This document shows positions 22,035-32,507 of a DNA stretch of 64,000 nucleotides, piece after piece. Origin of the DNA: Galeopsis tetrahit (lineage: Eukaryota > Streptophyta > Magnoliopsida > Lamiales > Lamiaceae). Location: NCBI GenBank assembly GCA_963675135.1, contig OY776122.1, positions 15,918,881 through 15,982,880 on the forward strand, written 5' to 3'. Under the pieces are notes generated by a model. The model was not told where the DNA came from and made no database searches. It saw only the letters and a program-made list of their open reading frames with translations. Both the position numbers and the translations under genes were made by a program. Within the stretch, counting starts at the first letter, position 1. Every line of letters starts with the position of its first letter.

Positions 22035-24236
22035 TTTTTTTGCTTTAATTAATGTTTTATTAATTACTTAATTACCAATATACCCTTAATTAGAGATTCT
22101 GACTAAATATTAATTAAATACATCACGCGTGCTAATCTCTATACATTTACGCTAATTAAGACAAGCAATAAACACGCAAACGGCTGTTTTATTAATTTCC
22201 CCAATACACATAATTATGGCACATTATTACCTCTAGCTATTTTGAAACTTAAATTCTGTTGCAACCATTAATTTTTATTCAAGTTTATTCCTTCTCCATC
22301 TTCACCATTAATACCGTTCAAAAAAAAAAAAAACTCTAACATGGCCGATCCAGAAATGCTCCGATCACTTTTTCGAGATGATTCCGACGACGAAAAGAAT
22401 ATTGAAAGTCACTCGACTCAATCACCTATTCCGACAGTTAGCAATGAGCAAATCGTTGTAGAAACTGGAACGATCTTTGGGAGCATTGATGCATTGTTTA
22501 GGGCTTATCAGGAACATGCGAGAAGAAAAGGCTTTAGCATTGTCAAACGGGCTTTGGTTCAAAGGCATGATTCACAACTAAAATACGCTTTGATGGCTTG
22601 TGATAAGGGTGAGATTTCTAAGGCAAATAAAGCGTCGAAAAAAATTGATTGCAAAACTCGTTTGAATGCGAAGAAACTGGAGGATGGAACTTGGGTTGTT
22701 AGTAAAATGGTGGATGAGCACAACCATGAAATTAATCCAGTCTTTTCTCCATTAATGCCAGCTCATAGGCATTTGAGTGTCCACATGAAGAGGCAATTAG
22801 AAGCAAATGATATCGCAGGAATAAGGACATGCAAAAATGTAAGGTTATGTGAAGTTCAGTCGGGTGGACCAGAAAATATAGGGTGCCTCCCTAAGGACTG
22901 TAGAAATTTCATTGAACAACGAAGAAGACTGAGATTAGGTGATGGAGACGCAGAAGCAATCCGTAAAATGTTTGCTAAACTTTAATTGAGAGATAACAGT
23001 TTTTTTCATTTGATGGATATTGATGATGATAATAGGCTATGCAATGTTCTGTGGTTTCATCCTAGAAGTAAAGCTGCTTACGAAGAGTTTCACGACGTCG
23101 TGAGTTTAGACACAACCTATCTCGTGAATAGGTACAAAATTATTTAGGGTTTTTGTTGTTCATCCGTTTTACGTAATTTTTTAATTTCTGGATGCTTACA
23201 TTAATATTTAGTATTAGGGTTTAGGATTTGTTGTGTTGTTCATCAATTTTAAGGGTTCGTTTTAGGGTTTGGCTGCATGTTTAATAAATTTTCTGTGCAT
23301 TGTTTTGTTTTTGAAAATTAGGTACAAAATGCCATTTGCAAGCATTGTTGGCGTTAATTATCATGGTCATTCGATCTTGCTAGGATGTGCATTGGTGAGC
23401 AATGAAAAGGCTGATACGTATAAATGAATTTTTTCGAATTGGTTAGAAGCAATGGGTGGCATTCACCCTACTGCCATAATTACGGACCAAGCTGAAACCA
23501 TTAAGATAGCCATAAGGGAGTTGATGCCGAACACTATTCATCGGTATTGCATATGGCATATTCTATCAAAAGTCGGAGAAAAGTTCAAATGGGTTGATGA
23601 TATTAAATCATGCACCGTTGAATTTAAAGGCCTCGTGTACGACAGCTTAACCATTCAGATATTCGAGACGAAATGGGCTGAGTTCTTGGTTAAATACAGG
23701 TTGGAGAATAATGAATGGTTAATAAGTTTATACAATGAAAGGGAGAAATGAGTTCCAGTTTACTTGCACCACACGTTTTGGGCCGGAATGATATCGACAC
23801 AACGAAGTGAGGGAATGCATGCTTATTTTGATGATTTTGTTCACTCTAGAAGCTCGCTCAAACAGTTCATGGAACAATACGATGTTGCTATTGGTAATAA
23901 GTTTCAGAAGGAATTCCTAGCCGACTTTCAATCGAAGAACAAGGTCATTAATTGCATTTCTCAGTTTCCATGGGAGAAGCAATTTCAACGGGCATACACG
24001 AATTCTATGTTCAAACGTGTTCAAGAAGAAATACAAAGATCGCTTTATTGTCATGTTGTTCAACCAACTGACGAAGAGAGAGCTCAAGATTCGAATGATG
24101 TTGGAGTTGAAAAAATTAGGGTTCTTGAAAGATGCATTGTGAACAATTTTTATGTCTAGGAATTTACTTATACTGTTGAGTGGAGGCAAGTGGGAGAATA
24201 CATCAATTGCAATTGCAGGAGGTTTGAGTTCAAGGG

Positions 24237-25553
24237 TGTTGGGATATGAATCCTAGAACAAGTCCTAAATGATGAATAAAAGATAAAAGATAAAGTTTTG
24301 ATAAGCCAAAAGTAGACTTGAATATTTTCTAAGTATTGACTGATCTAGTCTAGTTGAGTTAAAGTCATCTTGTACAGATCAGTAGAATTCAAAAGACAAG
24401 TACTAGTTTTAAAAAGACAAGTATTATTGAAAGATAAGTACGATTTATAAGTACTTCATACTTGTTGTTTGTATATGTTAGATTGTTATTGAGCTATTTA
24501 ATTGTTGTATAGAGCTCATGATATTTCTATGTAATAGATAGATCTGTTGTATAGATTTATAAGTTGACTAAGCTTGTGTTATAAAAGCTTAATGTAATGT
24601 AATAGTCTTGTTAGGATTAGTTGATAGGACTAGATTAGTTCTATGTTGTAAGTCTGAAGAAGTCTACTGCACAAGACAAGTAGAAGACGCAGTCTACTAC
24701 TACTAGACAAGACAGGTGCGCAACTAAACAAGACAGGTCAACTTGAAGATTAGTTACAAAAGCGTGTTGAAGATAAAGATTGAAGAATTAGTTAAGGAAT
24801 AACTAATTAACTGAAGAAACGCGTGGAAGGATATAAAGAATCAGTTACAAGTTAGTTTTCAAGAAAGGTTGGTTACAACTACCTGAATTCTTGAAGTTCG
24901 AAGTCTATAAATACTTGAAGGAGTTTATCATTTAAAGACTACTGAGATATTGATACTGCAAGCATTGTTGAAGATTCAAGTGAAGTTTTCTCTCAGAGAT
25001 TGAAGTTCAGAAAGTGAAGCTACACAAGTCAAGTGAAGATCAAAGAAAGCTACTACTGAACGAAGAGAAGTTTTATTTTCTTTTGTTGTTTCAAGTTGCT
25101 AGATACTTGTAAATCGCTAGTAAGATCGAAGAGGCACTTGGAAGTGTTATCGAGAAGATCTAAGTCTTATTTCTTGGGACTTAAAGCCACAAGAACATAT
25201 TACTCCATTGGACGAGTTAATAAGAATTTCACAACTGGGTTTGTGAGAGTGGATGTAGACAAGTTGTCGAACCACTATAAATCTCGTGTTCGATTTACTT
25301 TACTGTTTTGTTTGTTGTTTAATTGGTTAATTGTTTAGTTAATTGAATTACATAACTGATCTAGACTAGTTGAGTATACTGAAACAGAGTTCTCGAATTA
25401 AGTTGAGTATAATCTTTAATTGGGCTCATTGTTAATTTCATATTCCGCACAGTGTAATTCTGATATATCGAAAGATTTTAGAAAAGTCTATTCACCCCCC
25501 TCTAGACATTTTCTTTAGCTTCCCTCGATATTAACTCAACTTAGGGACCTACA
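24237..25553 (+). repeat. Copia 5' LTR, 1317 bp
   Basis: It runs from tgttgggatatg to gggacctaca. A ctataaatac TATA-like word at about 24905 would direct the genomic transcript. The LTR is rich in short agacaagt / agtctact words. The 80-codon frame at 25096 recurs in the 3' LTR and is not called as a gene. Confidence 0.95.
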
Positions 25554-25555
25554 AG

Positions 25556-25567
25556 TGGTATCAGAGC
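25556..25567 (+). other. Primer binding site, initiator tRNA-Met type
   Basis: tggtatcagagc begins two bases after the 5' LTR and matches the widespread plant copia primer site complementary to the 3' end of initiator tRNA-Met. Confidence 0.9.
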
Positions 25568-25750
25568 AGTAGTTTACGAACTGCTGTTTCTTGATAACCG
25601 ACTTAAGACTTAGGCTGAAGTCTTGGTCCTTGATTGTTCTTGTATACGTGTTTTTGATCATATTCTTGTTACATCTGTTTCGTGCTCCCTGTTCTTGACT
25701 TATCTGTTATTCTTGATCATAACTCTACTTAGCACTTATTTCTTGAAATC

Positions 25751-28294
25751 ATGTCTCTTGAGATCAGCGCTAACAAGCTACCTAAGTTCCAGGTACAAGA
25801 CTACGACTATTGGAAGCTAAGGATGGAAGCCATCTTCAGCTCCACTCACGACTTAATGATCTCCGTCGTCACTGAAGGTCCAATTGTGACCATGATCCCC
25901 AATACTGCTGCCCTTGACCCAAATCAACCAGTGGGTACTCTCGTCAAGAAACCAAGGTCAGAACTAACCTCTGAAGAAATGAGACAGAATAATTTGGATA
26001 GCTTGGCCAAGAATTACATCTTACACACTCTTCCTAACGAGTATCTGGGAAAAGTGTTAAAATGTAAAACTGCCAAAGAAATGTGGGATCGCTTAGCTAT
26101 CATTTGTGAAGGGACATCCCTAATCAAAGAAAGCAAGCTTTCCACTGCAGTCCAAAGATTCGAATCATTTCATATGAAAGCTGGTGAAACAATAGACCAG
26201 TTGGATACTCGTTTTACTAAAATCATGAATGACTTGGAAGTCCTTGGTAAATCTTATACTCCACGTGAAATCAATCTTAGGATTCTCAAAAGCCTTGATA
26301 GTCGATGGAAAATGGTAAAAATGCTTGTTAAGAATACCCAAGATATAGACGTATGGACAACAGAGACTATGTTTCAAACTCTAAAGGCTCATGAGTTTGA
26401 TTTAGACGAAGATGAACCCATAGTAAGTAGTGATAGAGAACATGCTGTATCTAAGAACGTTGCTTTTAAGGCTAGTTCGTCTAAGATAGACAGGTCTAAG
26501 ACTAAGACTAGGTCTGCTTCTGTTAAAGACGAGATAGATACTGATCTTAGTCTGAAGGATCAGGTAAGCCTCATGGTTAGAAAGTTTGATAGGCTGAATA
26601 AACGTTTCGGAAGATATAAGAAGTTCTATAGAGAGCATAGAGGGTCTGCTTCTAAGAACTCGTCTGAGACCAGACGAGACCGAAACTCGTCCGAAAGGAG
26701 AGACGAAGTCTCGAAAGGTAACAGACAAGATAGAGAGTCTGATGGTAGGAAGATTACTCGTTCTGATAGACGTGATAAACGAAGGAAAAACTCTCCTATT
26801 AAAAAGGCTACTAATGATATCTTGTGCTATAACTGTGAGAAGCCAGGTCACTACATATATGAATGTCCAGACCTGAGTACCGATGATCGAGAAGAACGCA
26901 AAGCACGAAGGGAAAGAAGATACAACCGTGGTAAGAAGGCAATGATGGCCAATGATGACTCTGACTCTGACTCAGACGAGTTGCCATCATCCTCATCTAG
27001 CTACCCGTCTGAACCAGATCACGATGAAGCTTTCATAGTAGATGATGGTCTATGCTTCATGGCTAAAATCGACCAAGAGGTATCATATGCTACATCCTTT
27101 CAATCTTGTGATGAATCAGAAACTGATGAAAGTGATACTGCCAGTAGCCAAGTAGGGAGTAGTCTTCAACACTCTACTAGTGCAGTTGAAGACGACCTTC
27201 TACTTGCCAACAAGGCATTCATTGAAGTCAGTGACGAAAACATCATTTTAAGACAAGAAATCATTGATCTTAAGGAAGCCCAGTCTAAAGTAGATCCTAA
27301 TATAACAGTCCTAAATGAACGCTTGCAAGAAGAGTTGAGACAACTCAAAGACAAGTGTGCATTAACAGACAAGCTGTATCAAGGCCTACTTAAGACACAT
27401 GCTACTGAGAAACATGAATTCAATGTTTTACAAAGCAAGTTCAAAAAGCTTGAAGAACGTAATAAGTTCTTAGAAACCGAGGTTGTCACTCTAGACCTTA
27501 AACTTACTGACCTGGTTAACCCATCTAAGGTTAACCTTGAATTGTCAGATAGGTATAGGGCTCCTGCTGACAAGACAGGCATAGGTGCTGAGACACCCAA
27601 CTCGTCTACTCAAATTCCTAAGAACCCTACTATTTTCATCTCAAGTTCTTTGACTAATGATAAAGGAAAAGAACCAATGATATACGATATTGACACTCCA
27701 TCTAAAGGTACTGTACCAAAACAAGCTCAAGTTAACATTCCAAATACCAAGGGAGGTAAAAAGAAAGTTAACAACAAGCCTGTTCCGTTTAAGACAAGTC
27801 AACAAAGGACTAGGAATCGTGGACGACCAAATCAGGTCAGATACGAGGACTGGTATCCTGAGGAGACGAGTACTAAACTAGTACAGACTAGACGACAAGA
27901 GTCTAGACCTCCTTTCATAAGGCAGTCTCAACTCTACTCGTCTAGACCTAGACAGGAAGGTCCAAAATATCGTGCACAAGCTGTTCTATATCCTCCACCT
28001 TTGTCATATGATATCAAAGGAGAAGAAAGACCTAAACATGTCTATAAACCGTATGGACCTAATGCATACAAACCTTACTCTGACTATCATAGACAAGTGC
28101 CTGCTCAAGTAGAGATTAAGTCAAAAGGCTATCTCCAAAGAGTAGACCCGAACTCAACTGATAGGCCAGATAAGGACAACAAGGTCTTATTTTGCAACAA
28201 ATATGGTCATAAGCTCAGAAGATCAAACTTGTTCAGGACTCCAATGTACATTTGGATTCCATTGAACTCGACTAACCCCCCAGGACCCCAATAA
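25751..28294 (+). CDS. Copia gag polyprotein
   Basis: This 847-codon frame forms the retroelement capsid. A UBN2-type copia gag domain spans about residues 70-200. An Arg/Ser-rich basic stretch follows at about 250-350, then a zinc knuckle CYNCEKPGHYIYEC (C-X2-C-X4-H-X4-C) at about 358-371. Next come an acidic Ser-rich segment, a coiled coil (about 480-620), and a basic Arg/Pro-rich tail with an incomplete CNKYGH knuckle. It ends at TAA 28292-28294. The start is the first ATG about 200 bp after the primer site. The pol frame that follows is in a different frame. Confidence 0.9.
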   Translation: MSLEISANKLPKFQVQDYDYWKLRMEAIFSSTHDLMISVVTEGPIVTMIPNTAALDPNQPVGTLVKKPRSELTSEEMRQNNLDSLAKNYILHTLPNEYLGKVLKCKTAKEMWDRLAIICEGTSLIKESKLSTAVQRFESFHMKAGETIDQLDTRFTKIMNDLEVLGKSYTPREINLRILKSLDSRWKMVKMLVKNTQDIDVWTTETMFQTLKAHEFDLDEDEPIVSSDREHAVSKNVAFKASSSKIDRSKTKTRSASVKDEIDTDLSLKDQVSLMVRKFDRLNKRFGRYKKFYREHRGSASKNSSETRRDRNSSERRDEVSKGNRQDRESDGRKITRSDRRDKRRKNSPIKKATNDILCYNCEKPGHYIYECPDLSTDDREERKARRERRYNRGKKAMMANDDSDSDSDELPSSSSSYPSEPDHDEAFIVDDGLCFMAKIDQEVSYATSFQSCDESETDESDTASSQVGSSLQHSTSAVEDDLLLANKAFIEVSDENIILRQEIIDLKEAQSKVDPNITVLNERLQEELRQLKDKCALTDKLYQGLLKTHATEKHEFNVLQSKFKKLEERNKFLETEVVTLDLKLTDLVNPSKVNLELSDRYRAPADKTGIGAETPNSSTQIPKNPTIFISSSLTNDKGKEPMIYDIDTPSKGTVPKQAQVNIPNTKGGKKKVNNKPVPFKTSQQRTRNRGRPNQVRYEDWYPEETSTKLVQTRRQESRPPFIRQSQLYSSRPRQEGPKYRAQAVLYPPPLSYDIKGEERPKHVYKPYGPNAYKPYSDYHRQVPAQVEIKSKGYLQRVDPNSTDRPDKDNKVLFCNKYGHKLRRSNLFRTPMYIWIPLNSTNPPGPQ

Positions 28295-28314
28295 ACAAGG
28301 AGGGTACCTAAATT

Positions 28315-29847
28315 ATGAAATATCATCTGATGCAGGGTCGACTCGATCTATACAAGAAAGGTGGCTCAACAGGAGAAACTTGGTACATAGACAGTGGGTG
28401 TTCACACCACATGACTGGTACCAAGACTCTCTTATCAAGCTACCATGAGCAAGAAGGACCAAAAGTGATATTTGGTGATAGCTCCACTGCTGTTACCAAA
28501 GGATTTGGTTACATTCGGAATGGAGACATAGAGATTCAAGATGTTTCTTATGTTGAAGGCTTGAAATACAATTTACTCTCTGTTTCACAATTTTGTGATC
28601 GTGGATACAAGGTGCAGTTCAAGAGTCAGAAATGTGAAATCATTGACAAAAAGACACACACAGTCTTACTGGTCGGCATTAGACAAGGAAGTGTGTACAT
28701 AGTGAACTGGAACAGTTGTCCGAGGGACACCTGTCTACTTACTAAGAATCCTAAAGAACTTGGCTGGCTCTGGCATAGACGCCTTTGTCATCTAAACTTT
28801 AAGGTTCTTAATAAGATAGCCAGAGACTACCTTGTGGAAGGTATTCCCAATGAAGTCTACTATAAGTCACATGTATGCACGTCCTGTCAAAAAGGTAAAC
28901 AGGTAAAGGGTTCTTTTAAATCTATTCCATCCCTCTCAACCAGTAGAGTTCTTGAACTTCTACATATGGACTTACATGGCCCAATAACTCCTCCAACTTT
29001 GAACGGTAGAAGGTACACACTTGTTGTGGTAGATGACTATTCTAAGTTCACTTGGGTAGTCTTCTTACACAATAAGAGTGATACACAAACACTTTTGCCT
29101 GATCTGTTGAAGAAGTTACAGGTTGAGAAGAATCAGTCAATTGTCAAGATCCGTAGTGACAAGGGTACTGAATTCATTAACTGCTATATTAAAGAATTTT
29201 GTTCTAAGCGTGGCATCCAGCACCTTACTAGTGCAGCAAGGACACCACAACAAAATGGAGTAGCAGAGCGAAGGAACAGAACTCTTAAGGAGGCCTGCAG
29301 GACCATGCTGACAGAGTATAATACGCCTCAGAAGTTTTGGGCAGAAGCCATCAATACTGCATGCCACTCACAAAATAGAAGTGCTATCAATAAAGCACTA
29401 GGTAAGACGCCCTATGAGGTATGGAAAGGTAGAAAACCCAGAGTTTCATATTTTCATATATTTGGATGTAAGTGTTTTATCCATAACAATGGGAAAAGCA
29501 AGTTGAATGCATTCGATGCTAAAGCAGACGAGGGGATATTCTTAGGATATTCCTCGACTAGCAAAGCATTTAGAGTATTCAACTACTCAACCCTTTGTGT
29601 GGAAGAAACACCACATGTGGTTTTCGAAGAATCTCAACAGGACTCGTCTGCCAACAAGATCAGTGAGAAAGTTACTGAGCTAACTATCGAATATGACAAA
29701 GACTCAGAGGTATATGAATCCGTTCAAGCATACAATCCATTCATGAAAGCTCTCGAGTCAGATGACCAGAAGAAGGTAAATGCTCAAGGTAACTCTACTA
29801 GACCAGTTGACATGCCTAAAACTAGTCGACTCGTCTACTCCTATTAA
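28315..29847 (+). CDS. Copia protease and integrase
   Basis: A 510-codon frame. The protease active site is in WYIDSGCSHHMTG at about residues 23-35. It is followed by the GAG-pre-integrase zinc region (H..H..CTSC, about 140-195) and the integrase core with Asp in LLHMDLHGP, Asp in IRSDKGTEF and Glu in GVAERRNR. A copia-type integrase C-terminal segment (FGCKCF) follows. The frame ends at 29847 while the reverse transcriptase continues in the +1 frame from an overlap starting at 29780, so a one-base change or a frameshift event lies between 29780 and 29847. It is separated from gag by 20 nt and a frame change. Confidence 0.9.
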   Translation: MKYHLMQGRLDLYKKGGSTGETWYIDSGCSHHMTGTKTLLSSYHEQEGPKVIFGDSSTAVTKGFGYIRNGDIEIQDVSYVEGLKYNLLSVSQFCDRGYKVQFKSQKCEIIDKKTHTVLLVGIRQGSVYIVNWNSCPRDTCLLTKNPKELGWLWHRRLCHLNFKVLNKIARDYLVEGIPNEVYYKSHVCTSCQKGKQVKGSFKSIPSLSTSRVLELLHMDLHGPITPPTLNGRRYTLVVVDDYSKFTWVVFLHNKSDTQTLLPDLLKKLQVEKNQSIVKIRSDKGTEFINCYIKEFCSKRGIQHLTSAARTPQQNGVAERRNRTLKEACRTMLTEYNTPQKFWAEAINTACHSQNRSAINKALGKTPYEVWKGRKPRVSYFHIFGCKCFIHNNGKSKLNAFDAKADEGIFLGYSSTSKAFRVFNYSTLCVEETPHVVFEESQQDSSANKISEKVTELTIEYDKDSEVYESVQAYNPFMKALESDDQKKVNAQGNSTRPVDMPKTSRLVYSY

Positions 29848-31597
29848 ATCTCCTGATAATGATGTTGAAATGCATGATGCTATAACTGATCTAGATGATG
29901 ATTCTATGCTTACAAAGACTAGAAAAACATGGAAATCTGCTCATGATACTGAAAATATCATTGGTGACTCTACTGTTGGTGTGAAGACTAGACGACAACT
30001 CTTTGAGTCGCAAGAACAATCTAGTCCATCTCTGTTTTGCTGGTGTTGTTTCCTCTCATCTATCGAGCCTAAAACCATTAATGAGGCATTGGCTGATAGT
30101 AATTGGATCATCGCTATGCAAGACGAGTTGAATCAGTTTGTTCGAAACGACGTCTGGGAACTTGTTGATAGACCTAGACATCATAATGTAGTTGGCACTC
30201 GATGGATATTCAAGAATAAGAAAGATGAGAATGATGTAGTTGTTCGTAATAAGGCTAGACTAGTCGCCCAAGGCTATTCACAAGCTGAAGGCATAGATTA
30301 TGATGAAACATATGCTCCTTTTGCTAGACTAGAAGCCATTCGATTGTTCCTTGCATATGCTGCTTACATGAAATTTACTGTATATCAAATGGATGTTAAA
30401 AGTGCATTTCTTAACGGTATTCTTGCGGAAGAAGTGTATGTTGAACAACCCCCAGGTTTCGAAGTCAAAGGTAACCAGGTATACAAATTAAAGAAGGCTT
30501 TATATGGACTAAAGCAAGCTCCAAGAGCCTGGTACGATACTCTTTCTCAATTTCTATTAGAAAATGGTTTTACTAAGGGCAAGGTCGATAGAACCTTGTT
30601 CAGAAGACAAGAAGGGAAGGACATTTTACTCGTTCAAATTTACGTAGATGACATCATTTTTGGGTCACCTAACAAAAAGCTGAGTGAAAGTTTTTCAACA
30701 CTCATGCAAAGTAAATTTGAGATGTCTATGATGGGTGAAATGAATTACTTTCTTGGACTTCAAGTAAAACAGACCCCAGAAGGGATTTTCATAAATCAAG
30801 CAAAATATACTCGTAATCTACTAGACAAGTATGGTATTAAGACATGTAAATCTTCTGGAGTACCTATGCAACCTACTTACAGGATGGATCCAGACGAGAA
30901 TGGTAAATGTACTGATCAAACTCATTACCGTGGTCTTATTGGTTCATTACTGTACTTGACTGCTAGTAGACCTGATATTGCATTCTCTGTTGGTGTATGT
31001 GCTCGTTTTCAAGCTAATCCAAAAGAGAGTCACATGGAAACCACTAAAAGGATATTGAAATATTTGAAAGGAACCATCAATCGTGGTATATGGTATCCTT
31101 CAAATGATGATTTATCTCTAAGTGGCTACTCTGATTCTGATTTTGGTGGTTGTAGAATAGATAGGAAATCTACATCTGGTTCTTGTCAATTCTTAGGCAC
31201 AAAACTCATTTCATGGTTTTCGAAAAAGCAGACTAGTGTTGCTACCTCTACTACTGAAGCCGAGTACATGGCTGCTGGTAGTTGTTGTAGTCAATTATTA
31301 TGGCTCATTCAACAGCTTAGAGATTATAATATTTGTGAATCAAATGTTCCTATATTCTGTGATAGTAATAGTGCTATTGCCATTACACAAAATCCTGTTC
31401 TGCACACACGATGTAAACATGTTGATGTAAAACACCATTTCATACGTGATCATGTAGAAAAGAAGGATATTCGCATGGAAAAGATTCATACTGATTTTCA
31501 AAGAGCTGATATTTTCACAAAACCATTAGCTGAGGCCCGATTTCATGAATTATGCATTAGTCTAGGACTAATTGATCTTGATCCTACTAGTATGTAG
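29780..31597 (+). CDS. Copia reverse transcriptase and RNase H
   Basis: A 605-codon frame overlaps the integrase frame by 68 nt. RT_2-type reverse transcriptase blocks are clear: WIFKNKKDE, KARLVAQGYSQ, YQMDVKSAFLNG, LKQAPRAWYD and the catalytic YVDDIIFGS. RNase H follows, with SDSDFGG, TSTTEAEYMA and the C-terminal ADIFTKPL that ends copia pols. The annotated ATG may not be used; in life this part would be made as a fusion with integrase. Confidence 0.92.
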   Translation: MLKVTLLDQLTCLKLVDSSTPIKSPDNDVEMHDAITDLDDDSMLTKTRKTWKSAHDTENIIGDSTVGVKTRRQLFESQEQSSPSLFCWCCFLSSIEPKTINEALADSNWIIAMQDELNQFVRNDVWELVDRPRHHNVVGTRWIFKNKKDENDVVVRNKARLVAQGYSQAEGIDYDETYAPFARLEAIRLFLAYAAYMKFTVYQMDVKSAFLNGILAEEVYVEQPPGFEVKGNQVYKLKKALYGLKQAPRAWYDTLSQFLLENGFTKGKVDRTLFRRQEGKDILLVQIYVDDIIFGSPNKKLSESFSTLMQSKFEMSMMGEMNYFLGLQVKQTPEGIFINQAKYTRNLLDKYGIKTCKSSGVPMQPTYRMDPDENGKCTDQTHYRGLIGSLLYLTASRPDIAFSVGVCARFQANPKESHMETTKRILKYLKGTINRGIWYPSNDDLSLSGYSDSDFGGCRIDRKSTSGSCQFLGTKLISWFSKKQTSVATSTTEAEYMAAGSCCSQLLWLIQQLRDYNICESNVPIFCDSNSAIAITQNPVLHTRCKHVDVKHHFIRDHVEKKDIRMEKIHTDFQRADIFTKPLAEARFHELCISLGLIDLDPTSM

Positions 31598-32507
31598 AAA
31601 TGTACTAACCAGACAGGTACAGTCTTAAGAAGAAAGGAGAAATAGACAAGTTACCATGAAAGCACAGAGCACTCGTCTACTCACTCAACAGACAGGTATA
31701 CAAGGTCAGACAAGTTGACCATCCAACCCGATGAGGAAGCTGGTAAAGCTGAGGGTAATACTAAGGGAATACACATTTAAGGGGGAATCCTTGATTTCTT
31801 AAAGATCCTTATGTTGACTCTTTAGTTTGGTAACAGTCATCTTGTTTGAATCTTGATCATTAACTTAGATTGATATTCATTATTAATTATCCTACTCGAC
31901 TACCTGTATTACATCCAATCTGTAGTGCAAGAAAAGACAGGTACATATAATCGTTTGATAATCCAAAGTAGACAAGCACAATCGAAGGGGGAACTCGTCT
32001 TGTGCATGCCAGTCTACTCGTCTGTTCTGGATAGACACGAACAGACAAGATAAGTGTTCCTTTGATGTAAATATTCTAAGTGTTTAAACAAAACGAATTA
32101 AGGATATATATGTAATTTGAAGTATTGAAAGTTTGAAAAACCTAGATTTGGATGTATACACTCCATTTAATGAGGTGTATATAACCAGTTCGCGCCAAAA
32201 ACTCTACTTTGCTAGGTCAGAGGAATACACTCCTCTATTCTACCAATAGAAGAGGCGGATTTCAAATTTCACAATACTAAATCACGTAATATTCTCGATT
32301 CCGCCAAACTGAATTTCAAAGGACTTTCATACTTAACCATTGGATTAAATCTCTCAATCTCAACCATTGATTCCAAACTCAAGGTTTAAATAAAACCCAC
32401 ACTACTCATTTGTAACTGCTCACAAGTGTTTATCTCTTGATTCTCATAACTTCTCAAGAACTCAAGATCTTTCGAAATATCTTATTTTTCTTCTTACTTA
32501 TCCTACT
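31598..32507 (+). other. Copia spacer between pol and third ORF
   Basis: This 910-bp stretch has no coding frame. It contains a purine run, taagggggaa, near 31778 and many gacaagt / actcgtctac words. From 32460 a pyrimidine-rich run (ttatttttcttcttacttatc) leads to the ATG at 32508. A splice acceptor or internal promoter might be used to express ORF3, but none can be fixed by eye. Confidence 0.5.

Noticed and set aside
25096..25338. 80-codon frame in the copia LTR, repeated at 37012-37254
   Set aside because: Identical because the LTRs are duplicates; no domain, and it spans the presumed non-coding leader.
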